Source: Candidatus Coprenecus pullistercoris
GTDB taxonomy: Bacteria; Bacteroidota; Bacteroidia; Bacteroidales; UBA932
DNA length: 36,794 nt
Direction: 5' to 3'
Assembly (NCBI GenBank): GCA_019116965.1
Contig: DXAT01000006.1
Span: 1 to 36,794, forward strand
The translations under genes and the position numbers were made by a program. Numbering within the stretch: position 1 is the stretch's first letter; the number at the start of each line of letters is the position of its first letter. This document shows positions 14,173 to 22,958 of this stretch, in pieces. The notes beneath the pieces were generated by a model. That model did no database searches, was not told where the DNA came from, and saw nothing but the letters and a program-made list of their open reading frames with translations.

Positions 14173-16260
14173 ATGGGGAAAAGTAAAGAAACCGGACCTT
14201 ATCTCGAGAGGGATATCAGCTGGATGTATTTCAACCGCAGGGTGCTCCAGGAGGCATGCAAGGAAGAAGTGCCTCTGTTGGAGAGGATTAATTTTTTAGG
14301 GATATACTCCAATAATCTGGATGAGTTTTTCCGTGTGAGAGTGGCGTCTCAGAACCGTGTCGCCGAGTGGGGCGGTAAGGCGGGACTGCGGGAGTCAAAG
14401 GCAGCGGCAGATATAGTCAGGCAGCTCGGCAAGATAAACGGCCGTTATGTAAAGGATTTTGAGGCGGCTGTAGAACAGGTCAACAAGTCCTTGGCGGATA
14501 ATAATATCTATATTATATCGGATACTGAGGCTGACGGAGAGCAGTTGGAATTCATACGCGGTTATTATCAGGAGAAAATAGACGGTTTCATCGTTCCGGT
14601 GTGGCTGTCGGCCGTGCGCCATCTTGACTATGAGACAGATGAGAATATTTATCTGGCTGTCAAGGCTTGCCGTTATACCGTAACGGGAAAGGAGGCTTAC
14701 GACTATGCTTATTTCAGCCTTCCGGTAAGAAGCTGCGGCCGTTTTGTTCGGCTTCCGGACAAGAACGGCAAAAGCTATATCATGTACATAGATGATGTGG
14801 TCAGATGCTGTCTTCCAAAGGTGTTTGAGGGTAACGGTTTCGTATCGTTCAGTGCCTATACCTTCAAGTTTACGAGAGATGCCGAGATGGAGATAGACAA
14901 TGACCAGCGCAGCGGGATTCTGCAGAAGATAGCCAAGGGTCTCAAGAACCGCAGGAAAGGCGAGCCTCTGAGGTTTATCTACGATGAGGATATGCCCGAG
15001 GATTTGTTGCGCAGGGTAATCCGCCGTCTTGAGCTCGGGGAGAGGGATACTGTCATGAAGGGCGGACGCTATCAGAATCATAAGGATCTGATGAAATTCC
15101 CGGATTTTCCCGACAGCAGACTGAAATATCCTCCGTTGTACAGTATACACCGCTCTTCCCTTGACGGTCCGGAGAGTCTGCTCGAACGCATAAAAGCTCA
15201 GGACCGCTTCCTGCATGTGCCCTATCACAGTTTCGACTCATTTATCAGGGTTCTGCATGAGGCAGCCACCAGCCGTAATGTAAGCAGCATCAAGATAACC
15301 CTCTATCGTCTGGCCAAGGACTCCAAGGTAGTCAGGGCTCTTATAGCGGCTGCCCGCAACGGCAAGAAAGTGACTGTGGTGATCGAGTTGCTGGCCCGTT
15401 TCGACGAGGAGTCCAACATGCAATGGTCTCAGAAACTCGAGGAGGCCGGAGTCAAGGTCATATTCGGAGTCGAGGGCCTCAAGGTTCACTCAAAGGTGCT
15501 GCATATAGGGATGAAGAAGGGGCCGGACATAGCCTGCATCAGTACAGGCAATTTCCATGAGGGCAATGCAAGGGCCTATACGGACTGCATCCTCATGACA
15601 TCATCCCGCCGTATTGTAAAGGAAGTGGACGAGGTGTTTGATTTTATAGAGAAACCGTATACGCAGATTCATTTCAAGGAACTGCTGGTTTCTCCCAATG
15701 AGATGAAAAATAAGTTCTTGTCGCTTATCAACGCTGAGATCAGGAATAAGAAAAACGGCAGGCCTGCATATATAAAAATGAAGGTCAATCATATAACGGA
15801 CCCTGAGATGGTGAGCAGGCTCTATGAGGCGGCTTATGCCGGAGTGGATGTGGATTTATCGGTACGCGGCAACTGCTCGTTGGTCACGGACAAGCTGCCC
15901 GGAAACTGTCATCTGAGGATAAACGGTATCATAGACCGCTATCTGGAGCATTCCAGAATTTTCATCTTCGCAGCAGGAGGAGAGGAGAAAGTGTTTATCG
16001 GCTCGGCGGACTGGATGCCCCGTAACTTGGACAACAGGATAGAAGTGGTAGTTCCGGTCTATGATCCGACAGTCAAGCAGGAGATGAAGAGGATAGTTGA
16101 CTATGCCTTGAAGGATGTCCGACAGGGCCGGACTGTGGACGGTACGGGGCGCAACCAGGCGTGGACATGCGTGGATCCTCTGGAGACAGGCTCGCAGCAG
16201 GCATTGTATCAGTATTATCAGCAGTTGGAAAACAAAGAGGCTCAATATGGAAACAAATGA
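14173..16260 (+). CDS. ppk: Polyphosphate kinase 1
   Basis: This enzyme reversibly moves the terminal phosphate of ATP onto polyphosphate chains. It has 695 residues (E. coli 688). The N-terminal domain starts with RDISWMYFNRRVL. The phospho-accepting histidine is H439 in LKVHSK, followed by STGNFHEGNARAYTD. The second conserved histidine is H593 in YLEHSRIF. The protein is membrane-associated in other bacteria. It overlaps ppx by 14 bp, so synthesis and degradation enzymes are coupled. The repeats at 14121-14142 suggest induction by phosphate shortage through the PhoB-like regulator in this window. Confidence 0.97.
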   Translation: MGKSKETGPYLERDISWMYFNRRVLQEACKEEVPLLERINFLGIYSNNLDEFFRVRVASQNRVAEWGGKAGLRESKAAADIVRQLGKINGRYVKDFEAAVEQVNKSLADNNIYIISDTEADGEQLEFIRGYYQEKIDGFIVPVWLSAVRHLDYETDENIYLAVKACRYTVTGKEAYDYAYFSLPVRSCGRFVRLPDKNGKSYIMYIDDVVRCCLPKVFEGNGFVSFSAYTFKFTRDAEMEIDNDQRSGILQKIAKGLKNRRKGEPLRFIYDEDMPEDLLRRVIRRLELGERDTVMKGGRYQNHKDLMKFPDFPDSRLKYPPLYSIHRSSLDGPESLLERIKAQDRFLHVPYHSFDSFIRVLHEAATSRNVSSIKITLYRLAKDSKVVRALIAAARNGKKVTVVIELLARFDEESNMQWSQKLEEAGVKVIFGVEGLKVHSKVLHIGMKKGPDIACISTGNFHEGNARAYTDCILMTSSRRIVKEVDEVFDFIEKPYTQIHFKELLVSPNEMKNKFLSLINAEIRNKKNGRPAYIKMKVNHITDPEMVSRLYEAAYAGVDVDLSVRGNCSLVTDKLPGNCHLRINGIIDRYLEHSRIFIFAAGGEEKVFIGSADWMPRNLDNRIEVVVPVYDPTVKQEMKRIVDYALKDVRQGRTVDGTGRNQAWTCVDPLETGSQQALYQYYQQLENKEAQYGNK

Positions 16261-17173
16261 ACTTAAGGACAATGTCGTGACATATGCCGCTATTGATGTG
16301 GGGTCCAATGCTGTTCGTCTTCTTATCAAGCAGCTGGAAGACGGTCCTCAGCTCCGCTTCAGCAAGGTGCAGCTCCTGAGGGTTCCGCTGCGTCTTGGCT
16401 TCGATGTGTTTTCCAACGGAGGCAGCATATCTGACCGCAAGCGCAAGGACCTCGTGCGTCTGATGAAGTCCTATAGGCAGCTTATGAAGATATACAATGT
16501 GTCGGATTACCGGGCATGTGCCACCTCTGCCATGCGTGACGCCGCAAACGGCAATGACATCATAAGGGAGGTCCGTAAGAAGACGGGGATTGACATAGAG
16601 ATCATCGACGGGCAGCAGGAGGCTAAGATGGTCTACAACAATCATATTGAGAGCATGAAGGAGCGTCGCGGCAATTTTATGTATGTGGATGTCGGTGGCG
16701 GCAGCACGGAGATAAATCTTCTGACAGACGGGGAGCTGGTATGTTCGCGCTCTTATAACATAGGGACGGTGCGTATGCTCAATGGTGCTGTCTCGGAGGG
16801 AGAAATGACACGCTTCAGGTCGGATCTTGAGGACCTTGCCGCATCGTATCCCGGAATCAGCATCATAGGCTCCGGAGGTAACATCAATAAGCTTTATAAA
16901 CTTGTCGAGCGCCGGGACAAGCGTTATTCCAGGATGCATGTCTCCTCACTTCAGGCTCTTCATGATAAATTGAAGAGTATGTCGGTAAGGCAAAGAATGG
17001 ATGAATATGCCTTAAAACCGGACAGGGCCGATGTTATCGTCCCTGCCGGTGAGATTTTCCTCACTATCGCCGCCATTACCGGAGCGGCGTATATTTATGT
17101 TCCTGTTATCGGCCTTGCCGACGGTATTATCGACGGCCTTTATACCAAGCACCTTTCCGAGGTCGGGCGATAG
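16247..17173 (+). CDS. ppx: Exopolyphosphatase, Ppx/GppA family, short form
   Basis: A 308-residue enzyme of the actin-like ASKHA fold that removes terminal phosphates from polyphosphate or from pppGpp. The two nucleotide-binding phosphate loops are seen: AAIDVGSNAVRLLI near the N-terminus and YVDVGGGSTEINLL in the middle; a third glycine motif is IIGSGGNINKL. E. coli Ppx has about 510 residues; this form lacks the C-terminal HD-like domain, as in many short Ppx proteins. The ATG at 16247 is chosen because homologues begin shortly before AAIDVG; it lies inside the end of ppk. The choice between Ppx and GppA is settled by the ppk neighbour. Confidence 0.92.
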   Translation: METNELKDNVVTYAAIDVGSNAVRLLIKQLEDGPQLRFSKVQLLRVPLRLGFDVFSNGGSISDRKRKDLVRLMKSYRQLMKIYNVSDYRACATSAMRDAANGNDIIREVRKKTGIDIEIIDGQQEAKMVYNNHIESMKERRGNFMYVDVGGGSTEINLLTDGELVCSRSYNIGTVRMLNGAVSEGEMTRFRSDLEDLAASYPGISIIGSGGNINKLYKLVERRDKRYSRMHVSSLQALHDKLKSMSVRQRMDEYALKPDRADVIVPAGEIFLTIAAITGAAYIYVPVIGLADGIIDGLYTKHLSEVGR

Positions 17174-17188
17174 CGAAAGTAGTTTTTG

Positions 17189-18385
17189 CTATTCGACAAA
17201 TTCAATGCTCTTCCAGGTCAGGGCAGTTCCGTCTGAGGTCGTCGACCATTGTTTCTCGGAATTGGCCTTGGGATAGGCGGTGCCATAGCTGAAATGCTTG
17301 TCTATATTGAGCTGAAGGTCACATGCCGATGTGTTGAAGTTGAACGCGAAGGTGTTCAGAGTGCCGTAAGGAGGAGTGTCGAAAGAGAAGTCTCCGGCTG
17401 CGGTAAGCACGAGGCTTGTGAGGCTGGGGCACTGTTCGAAGGAACCGTATCCGAAAAATGTGGCGCTTGGCAGGGTGATGCTTGTAAGGCTGGAGTATGC
17501 GAACGAATAGTTGTACAGCGTGGTGACTTTGGGGTAGGACAAGTCGGTAAGGGACTCGCAGTATGAGAAAGCGGACAGTCCGATGTGGGTGGCTCCGTCA
17601 GCTTTCACATTCTCCAGTTTTCCGTTGTACCAGAATGCCTGGACTCCGATGGCCTGTGCCTCATCAGCCAGGATTACTTCCCTGAGGTTGGGATATGTCT
17701 CAGTCTGCTCTTCTGTCTCCTGGTTTGTTACCCGTCCTACGAAAGCAAATGCAGGAAGGCCGTAGACGCCGTCAAGGTCCGGCTGCCATGTCTCGTAGTC
17801 GAGCTGTCCGTCCACATCCACTTCCGGCCAGTCAGTCACCTCGCTGAGGTCTATGACTTCCACATTGGAGCAGTAGAAGGGGTTCTGGTCGTACACGATG
17901 TTGACGGATGAGCCGTCAACAGGGATGCCGGTCTTTTCGAAAGGACCGATGAGCTTGAAGTTGACTTCTCCGGCGCTGAGTGCGGTCTGGATTTCGGTCT
18001 TTACCTCATCTGCGCTTTTTGCGGTCATGTCTATCTCATAGAAGTCTACAGGCTCTGCCTGTCCGGCGGTGACGGTTACGCTGCAGTTCGATACAAGTGA
18101 GCCTACACTTACCGTAATGCTTGCAGAACCTTCTCCGACAGCTGTTACGAGTCCGTTATCGGAAACGGTTGCTACGCTTTCCTTGTCGGAGCTCCATACA
18201 ATCTCAGAGGGATCTGTCTCGGGGGATGTCACTTCCAGTTGGAAAGTCTCGTTAACGGCCAGGGTTATGGATGTCTCGTTGAGTACGAGATCTCCGTTGT
18301 TTTCACCGGCAGGCTCTTTCTGGCATCCTGTCAATGCGGCGATAGCTGCTGCTGTAAGCAATAATGCTGTCTTAAGTGTTCTCAT
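17189..18385 (-). CDS. Lipoprotein with Ig-like (Big2) domain and BspA-type leucine-rich repeats
   Basis: A 398-residue lipoprotein. The signal peptide ends at lipobox ALTGC (Cys21). A bacterial Ig-like Big2 domain follows (about residues 33-110: ITLAVNETFQLEV, WSSDKESVATVSDNGLVTAV). The rest has BspA-like LRR_5 repeats, with IGVQAFWYNGKLENV, IGLSAFSYCESLTDL and FGYGSFEQCPSLTSL in about 245-340. Such proteins are often on the surface and bind proteins or host components. No catalytic motif is seen. It lies downstream of a terminator, and no clear promoter is seen in the 75-bp gap. Convergent with ppx, 15 bp apart. Confidence 0.85.
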   Translation of the reverse strand: MRTLKTALLLTAAAIAALTGCQKEPAGENNGDLVLNETSITLAVNETFQLEVTSPETDPSEIVWSSDKESVATVSDNGLVTAVGEGSASITVSVGSLVSNCSVTVTAGQAEPVDFYEIDMTAKSADEVKTEIQTALSAGEVNFKLIGPFEKTGIPVDGSSVNIVYDQNPFYCSNVEVIDLSEVTDWPEVDVDGQLDYETWQPDLDGVYGLPAFAFVGRVTNQETEEQTETYPNLREVILADEAQAIGVQAFWYNGKLENVKADGATHIGLSAFSYCESLTDLSYPKVTTLYNYSFAYSSLTSITLPSATFFGYGSFEQCPSLTSLVLTAAGDFSFDTPPYGTLNTFAFNFNTSACDLQLNIDKHFSYGTAYPKANSEKQWSTTSDGTALTWKSIEFVE

Positions 18386-18404
18386 ATTTCAGTGTTTGAT
18401 TAAT

Positions 18405-18443
18405 AAAAGAAGAGACTGCTTGATGTTCCAGGCAGTCTCTTTT
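18405..18443 (-). terminator. Intrinsic terminator of the OmpA-TPR gene
   Basis: Perfect 9-bp arms, AGAGACTGC (18411-18419) and GCAGTCTCT (18432-18440), with a 12-nt loop. In the minus direction the stem is followed by TCTTTTATT. It lies just past the stop of the gene at 18460-20115. Confidence 0.8.
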
Positions 18444-18459
18444 ATAATACATTGTTACA

Positions 18460-20115
18460 TTATCGGATGGTTGCGAACTCGATGTCATTCTCGGCGCGGG
18501 CCGCGAGATCCTCGTTCCCGCAGGCAATCTCGAGAGCAGCGTTCGCAGCCTCTGCATCACCCTGACGGGCGGCGATAATGGCTTTCAGGTAGCTGCCGTA
18601 TGCGCAGTCGCAGTCTGCTACTATGTCGGAAGCGGCGTCAAGGTTGTCGTTGAGGATGTTTACGAGTGCCTCATTGTAGCATCCGGCTCCGTTGAGCTTG
18701 GCGGCGGCGTCAGTGTAGTTGCCATTGAGGATGTCGATTACGGCCAGGTTGTACTGAGCTTCCTTGAGGTCGGACTTTCCGAAAGCTGCGGCAGCTGTCT
18801 CGCAGTCACCCTTACGGAGTGCTACTACACCGGTGGCGTTGTTGTAATATGTGCAGTTCTTGTCGGAAACACCTGCAAGAGCGTTCTCGGCGTCAGCGTT
18901 CTGTCCGAGGGCAAGGTATGCCACTCCGAGGTTGATCTTGGCGCGGTCGCTGTTGAACTTCTCGATGGCTTTCTGATAAACGGTTACTTTCTGAGCGGCG
19001 TCCTCCAACAGGGATGCTGCGCGGAGCAGAGCCTCTTCGTCAAGAATCTCGATGTTGTCATTGACCAGAGCGAGGAGCTCGTCGTTGGTATAGTTGGTAA
19101 ATTCGATGTTGGCGATGAACCTTGCGCGGCGGAGCTCAGGAAGGATGTCGTCTTTCAGGGTAGTGTAGACCTCTGACATGTTCTTGATCTCTCTCTCGCG
19201 GACAGCGGGATCGCTGTACATCTCAAGGACGCGGAGGATAAGATCCTTGTCCTCAATGTTGGAGCTGGTGACAAGCTCCTGGAATCCGTCCCAGTCCTCT
19301 TCCACATTAGTGGTGTTGACCGTAGTCTCGATGCCCACATTCTTGTTGTTGATCTTCTTGTTGAAAGCATCGCTGGCTGTCTTGGCGCGTCTCTCGGAGA
19401 GCTCGGCGTTGAAGTCCTCCTTTCCGTCGGGAGATGCGTATGCGATGATGTCCGTGCTTACAAGCTCACGGCGCTCATCGGCCTTGAGGTTGGTCAGGAA
19501 CTCCTGGAAAGCCTTGATCTCATCGCTTTTGAGCTGTGAGGGACGAACTGTGGCGCTGTTGATCAGATAGAGAATCTGTGCCTCGTTCTGTTCATTGATG
19601 ACGGCCTGGTATGCATCGGGTGCATAAGCAAGGCTGCCGTCCGTGTTGACGAGCATGTATGTGGTGTTGGCACCGTCCGCTACTTTATAAGGGGCCTCGA
19701 AAGGAATCCTCTTGTCCTTATTGATGACGGTAAGTCTGAGCTCGAGGCGGGAGTTCTCGACACCCTCTACATAGTCAAACTCGAAAGTCTTGGAGATGGT
19801 GGCTCCGGCTTTGGCCACTACCTCGTAGTTGTCGGTCACTTTCTCGCCTTGAAGCATTACAGGCTCGAGGGCTGTCTCCCCTCCGTTATATACAAGTACA
19901 GGAACGGCCTCAACGATTGCTTTGGGGTGGAAGAAGTCCTCGGGGAAGGTGACGGCAACATCAGCCTTGATCTTGCCGGCTACTACTTCGAGGACCTGCG
20001 GGTCACAGGTAACAGATACCTCATCGGCACTTTTCGCCATTTTCTTGGGGCTGCCGCAGGACTGGATCATCAATCCGGCAGCGACAATCATGAATGCGTA
20101 AAAAACTTTTTTCAT
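18460..20115 (-). CDS. Outer-membrane lipoprotein with OmpA-like domain and TPR repeats
   Basis: A 551-residue lipoprotein with lipobox MIQSC (Cys20). Residues about 30-170 are beta-rich. An OmpA-like peptidoglycan-binding part follows (about 180-345), with INSATVRPSQL and IIAYASPDGKE then LSERRAKTA. The C-terminal 180 residues are TPR-like helical repeats rich in Ala, with pairs such as AKINLGVAYLALGQNADAENAL. Homologous proteins are conserved in Bacteroidales; a role in anchoring the outer membrane to peptidoglycan is inferred. It has its own promoter, interlocked with that of the divergent activator gene, and a strong terminator at 18405-18443. Confidence 0.85.
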   Translation of the reverse strand: MKKVFYAFMIVAAGLMIQSCGSPKKMAKSADEVSVTCDPQVLEVVAGKIKADVAVTFPEDFFHPKAIVEAVPVLVYNGGETALEPVMLQGEKVTDNYEVVAKAGATISKTFEFDYVEGVENSRLELRLTVINKDKRIPFEAPYKVADGANTTYMLVNTDGSLAYAPDAYQAVINEQNEAQILYLINSATVRPSQLKSDEIKAFQEFLTNLKADERRELVSTDIIAYASPDGKEDFNAELSERRAKTASDAFNKKINNKNVGIETTVNTTNVEEDWDGFQELVTSSNIEDKDLILRVLEMYSDPAVREREIKNMSEVYTTLKDDILPELRRARFIANIEFTNYTNDELLALVNDNIEILDEEALLRAASLLEDAAQKVTVYQKAIEKFNSDRAKINLGVAYLALGQNADAENALAGVSDKNCTYYNNATGVVALRKGDCETAAAAFGKSDLKEAQYNLAVIDILNGNYTDAAAKLNGAGCYNEALVNILNDNLDAASDIVADCDCAYGSYLKAIIAARQGDAEAANAALEIACGNEDLAARAENDIEFATIR

Positions 20116-20161
20116 TTTAATTATTTTAAGATTGTGTTTCCAAAAACATCAATAGTAAACG

Positions 20162-20195
20162 CAAATATAATAATTATTTGATTTTTGATGACAAA
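20162..20195 (-). promoter_or_regulatory. Promoter of the OmpA-TPR gene
   Basis: On the minus strand TTTG (20192-20195), a 22-bp spacer, then TATATTTG (20162-20169) followed by CG. The spacer is slightly long. It overlaps the divergent plus-strand promoter at 20177-20209. The leader is about 40 nt. Confidence 0.6.
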
Positions 20196-20209
20196 AAATG
20201 ATAACTTTG
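20177..20209 (+). promoter_or_regulatory. Promoter of the NtrC-like activator operon
   Basis: TTTG (20177-20180), a 21-bp spacer, then TAACTTTG (20202-20209) followed by C. The ATG at 20214 is 4 nt after the box, so the transcript may be leaderless. A second TTG (20185-20187) lies only 14 bp away. Confidence 0.6.
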
Positions 20210-20213
20210 CGAT

Positions 20214-21425
20214 ATGGAACTTGATGAAATAAAAAACAGATTCGGAATCATCGGCAATGACCCCAGGCTCAACAGCGCCATTGATACCGCCATACAGGTG
20301 GCGGGCACCAACCTCTCAGTGCTGATTACCGGAGAGAGCGGCGTCGGAAAGGAAGCCATACCGAAAATCATACACGCATACAGTCCCCGCAAGCATAACA
20401 ACTACATAGCCGTCAACTGCGGAGCCATACCCGAGGGGACTATCGAATCGGAACTTTTCGGACATGAGAAAGGTTCTTTCACAGGAGCCAATGAGGCCCG
20501 CAAGGGCTATTTCGAGGTGGCTGACAAGGGCACCATATTTTTAGACGAGGTAGGTGAGCTGCCTCTGCCCACTCAGGCCCGCCTGCTCAGGGTGCTTGAG
20601 ACGGGCGATTTCATCCGCGTGGGCTCGTCCAGGGCACAGAAGACCGATGTGAGGGTAATCGCCGCGTCAAACATCAACTTCATGCATGCGATCAGCACCG
20701 GTAAGTTCAGGGAAGATCTGTATTACAGGCTGAATGCCATACCGATATATATTCCGCCTCTCAGGGAGCGCAAGGGCGATATCCATCTGCTGTTCCTGAA
20801 GTTCGCGCTGGACTGTGCGGACAAGTACAGGATGCCGGCCGTGCGTCTTACTCCCGAAGCGCGGACCATGCTCGAGGCCTACCGTTGGCCGGGCAACATA
20901 CGGGAACTCAAGAATGTGGCTGAGCGTATATCCGTTCTTGAGAGCAACCGTCAGATTACTCCGGAGGTGCTTGCCAGGTATCTCTCTCCCGATGATCCCG
21001 GTCATCTGCCTGTCCGCAGCTGTGACAGCGGGACGGCGGGGAACATACAGGACAGGGATATTATATTCAAGATGCTTTTCCAGCTCCAGGCAGAGGTGAG
21101 CGGGCTGAAATCCGCTTTGGCCTCGCTTACTGCGGACAGGACGCCTGTTGCGCATGTCGACAGGCCGGAAGGAGTCATCGCTGCCCATACGCCGTCGCTG
21201 CCTGTCAAGATATCCGACATGCACGATTTCATAGTAGTGCCTTCCGATGATGTGGAACAGGTGCGGGATGATGCGCCGAAGACCATACATGATGTCAGTG
21301 ACGATATGATCCGCAAGGCTCTGGAGAAACATGAGGGCCGCCGGAAGGCCGCTGCGGCCGAGCTGGGAATATCCGAGAGGACATTGTACCGTAAGATTAA
21401 GGAACTGAAGATAAACGACAGATAA
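20214..21425 (+). CDS. Sigma-54-interacting AAA+ activator without receiver domain
   Basis: A 403-residue NtrC-family protein. The AAA+ domain starts almost at the N-terminus: Walker A GESGVGKE (40-47), the sigma-54 contact loop GSFTGA (87-92, a variant of GAFTGA), Walker B GTIFLDE (106-112). A variable linker (about 265-350) leads to a Fis-type HTH at the C-terminus (RKAAAAELGISERTLYRKI). There is no receiver or other sensor domain, so activity may depend on level or on a partner. The start fits the family, as little lies before the RFGIIGNDP motif. It begins an operon with lptE (1-nt gap), a pairing common in Bacteroidota. Confidence 0.92.
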   Translation: MELDEIKNRFGIIGNDPRLNSAIDTAIQVAGTNLSVLITGESGVGKEAIPKIIHAYSPRKHNNYIAVNCGAIPEGTIESELFGHEKGSFTGANEARKGYFEVADKGTIFLDEVGELPLPTQARLLRVLETGDFIRVGSSRAQKTDVRVIAASNINFMHAISTGKFREDLYYRLNAIPIYIPPLRERKGDIHLLFLKFALDCADKYRMPAVRLTPEARTMLEAYRWPGNIRELKNVAERISVLESNRQITPEVLARYLSPDDPGHLPVRSCDSGTAGNIQDRDIIFKMLFQLQAEVSGLKSALASLTADRTPVAHVDRPEGVIAAHTPSLPVKISDMHDFIVVPSDDVEQVRDDAPKTIHDVSDDMIRKALEKHEGRRKAAAAELGISERTLYRKIKELKINDR

Positions 21426-21426
21426 T

Positions 21427-21933
21427 ATGAAAGCAATAAGGACCATGCTGCTGTGCGCTGTGGCGTGCTTGACTTTGTCGGGCTGTGGAATATATTCTTT
21501 CTCGGGAACATCCATACAGCCGGATGTGAAGACTATAGCTGTGGAATATTTCCAGAACAATGCCCTTAAGGTAAATCCGACTCTCGCGTCCAACCTGACG
21601 GACGCTCTGATAGACCAGTACCGCAGGCTTACGCCGTTGGATATTCTTACGGAGAACGGTGACCTTAATGTCTCGGGCGAGATTACTTCATACGATACCC
21701 GTCCCATGGCGGTGTCCGCCGATGAGGTCGCCACACAGAACCGACTGACTGTCAATGTGAAGATTTATTTTACCAATAGGCTGCATCCGGAAGAGGACTT
21801 TGAGAAATCCTTCTCTGCATATGCCGATTATGATTCCAATCAGTTGCTGGACGCTGTCGAGGGCTCTCTCTGCGATGAGATTATCGATATACTTGTCGAG
21901 GATATATTCAACGCCACTGTGGCCAACTGGTAG
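21427..21933 (+). CDS. lptE: LPS-assembly lipoprotein LptE
   Basis: A 168-residue outer-membrane lipoprotein with lipobox TLSGC (Cys20). LptE plugs the LptD barrel and helps place lipopolysaccharide in the outer leaflet. The Bacteroidota type is recognised by GIYSFSGTSIQPDVKTIAV after the lipid site, then ALKVNPTLASNLTDAL and GEITSYDTRP. It follows the AAA+ activator by 1 nt and precedes a TPR protein and secG, an order typical of the phylum. Sequence identity to E. coli LptE is expected to be very low; the call rests on the phylum pattern. Confidence 0.85.
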   Translation: MKAIRTMLLCAVACLTLSGCGIYSFSGTSIQPDVKTIAVEYFQNNALKVNPTLASNLTDALIDQYRRLTPLDILTENGDLNVSGEITSYDTRPMAVSADEVATQNRLTVNVKIYFTNRLHPEEDFEKSFSAYADYDSNQLLDAVEGSLCDEIIDILVEDIFNATVANW

Positions 21934-21941
21934 AGTCCGGT

Positions 21942-22559
21942 ATGAGTGCCTATAGCTTGAAAGATCATTCGATTGCCGAGCTGGAGAGGCTGCTGGAGGC
22001 CTATCCGTGGTTTTCCATTGCCCGTAAGGAACTGTTTCTGAAGATGTCGGCGATGGGGGACGAATACCGCAAGGACGCTCTGCGGAGAGCGGTACTGTTT
22101 CTGTATCCGTACAGTCCGGCTTTCAGGGAGGGGTATGTTCTCGCTTCCGGAAAGATCAGGCAGGAGCAGAACGGTCAGGACGATCGGGTGTATGATCTTG
22201 ATCTTGGCGTGGAAGCAGAGGAGGACGGTCACGATGAGGCGGCCGCCCATGTCCCCGCGAGGGAAGTCATTTTCGTGGGAGGGGATTATTTTATGCCTGA
22301 GGACCTTAAAAATGTACAGGATGCCGGTCTTTCCACGCTGATGCCGGATGCGTGTCAGGAGCAGTCCGCAGACAGGCTTCCCGTGGACAGCGGTGAGTTT
22401 ACGGACGAGACTCTTTATACGGAGACACTTGCCAAAGTATATGCAGATCAAGAGCTATATGACAGGGCAAATGAAGTTTATGAGAAACTAATTTTGCTAT
22501 ATCCGGAAAAAAGTGCTTACTTTGCAGCCCTTATAAACGATATTAAGAAACATTTATAA
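21942..22559 (+). CDS. Conserved TPR-type protein between lptE and secG
   Basis: A 205-residue cytoplasmic protein without a signal peptide. The N-terminal part has SIAELERLLEAYPWFSIARKE and a middle acidic, variable stretch (about 80-145). The last 50 residues form one clear TPR hairpin (ETLAKVYADQELYDRANEVY then EKLILLYPEKSAYFA). Genes of this kind sit in the same slot, lptE then this gene then secG, in many Bacteroidota. The function is unknown; a role near the Sec or Lpt machinery is only suggested by position. Gaps are 8 bp upstream and 6 bp downstream. Confidence 0.8.
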   Translation: MSAYSLKDHSIAELERLLEAYPWFSIARKELFLKMSAMGDEYRKDALRRAVLFLYPYSPAFREGYVLASGKIRQEQNGQDDRVYDLDLGVEAEEDGHDEAAAHVPAREVIFVGGDYFMPEDLKNVQDAGLSTLMPDACQEQSADRLPVDSGEFTDETLYTETLAKVYADQELYDRANEVYEKLILLYPEKSAYFAALINDIKKHL

Positions 22560-22565
22560 ACAGTC

Positions 22566-22943
22566 ATGTTCATAGCGATTTCTATTTTAGTGATACTTGC
22601 GAGCATTCTGCTCACCTTTGTAGTGCTTATTCAGAACTCCAAGGGAGGCGGACTTGCAGCCAATTTCGCAACCGGCAATCAGACTTTCGGAGTACGGCAG
22701 ACAGCGGATTTCCTGGAGAAGGCTACATGGACTCTGGCAATAATCATATTGGCCTTATGTATACTTGCCACGGCATTCACTCCTTCCAGAAAACAGGTGA
22801 ATGACTCTGTCGCTACGGAGATTCTCAAAGGTGCCGAGGCTACATCTGTACCGGTGATGCCTGTATTTCCTGCCGGTGATGCCGCAGACGGTGCGGCTGA
22901 GGTTCCTGCGGCTTCGGCTGAAGAACCTGTGTCCGGAAAGTAA
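22566..22943 (+). CDS. secG: Preprotein translocase subunit SecG
   Basis: A 125-residue inner-membrane protein with two membrane segments (about 3-23 and 54-76) joined by the SecG signature VVLIQNSKGGGLAANF. It assists SecYEG during export. The C-terminal 45 residues are a low-complexity Ala/Pro/Val-rich tail, longer than in E. coli and usual in this phylum. It lies in a run with lptE and a TPR protein. Confidence 0.94.
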   Translation: MFIAISILVILASILLTFVVLIQNSKGGGLAANFATGNQTFGVRQTADFLEKATWTLAIIILALCILATAFTPSRKQVNDSVATEILKGAEATSVPVMPVFPAGDAADGAAEVPAASAEEPVSGK

Positions 22944-22958
22944 TCTCCGGATCGAACT

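Noticed and set aside
17168-17195. Hairpin between the ends of ppx and the convergent lipoprotein gene (CGATAGC with GCTATTCG).
   Set aside because: It has a bulge and no T run after the stem on either strand, so a terminator call is not justified.
18446-18458. ATGTAAC on the minus strand just after the OmpA-TPR gene, like a PhoB-box unit.
   Set aside because: No second unit stands 11 nt away and it is placed before a terminator, not a promoter.
20667-21755. 362-codon open frame antisense to the NtrC-like activator and lptE.
   Set aside because: It crosses two confirmed genes and shows no recognisable domain.
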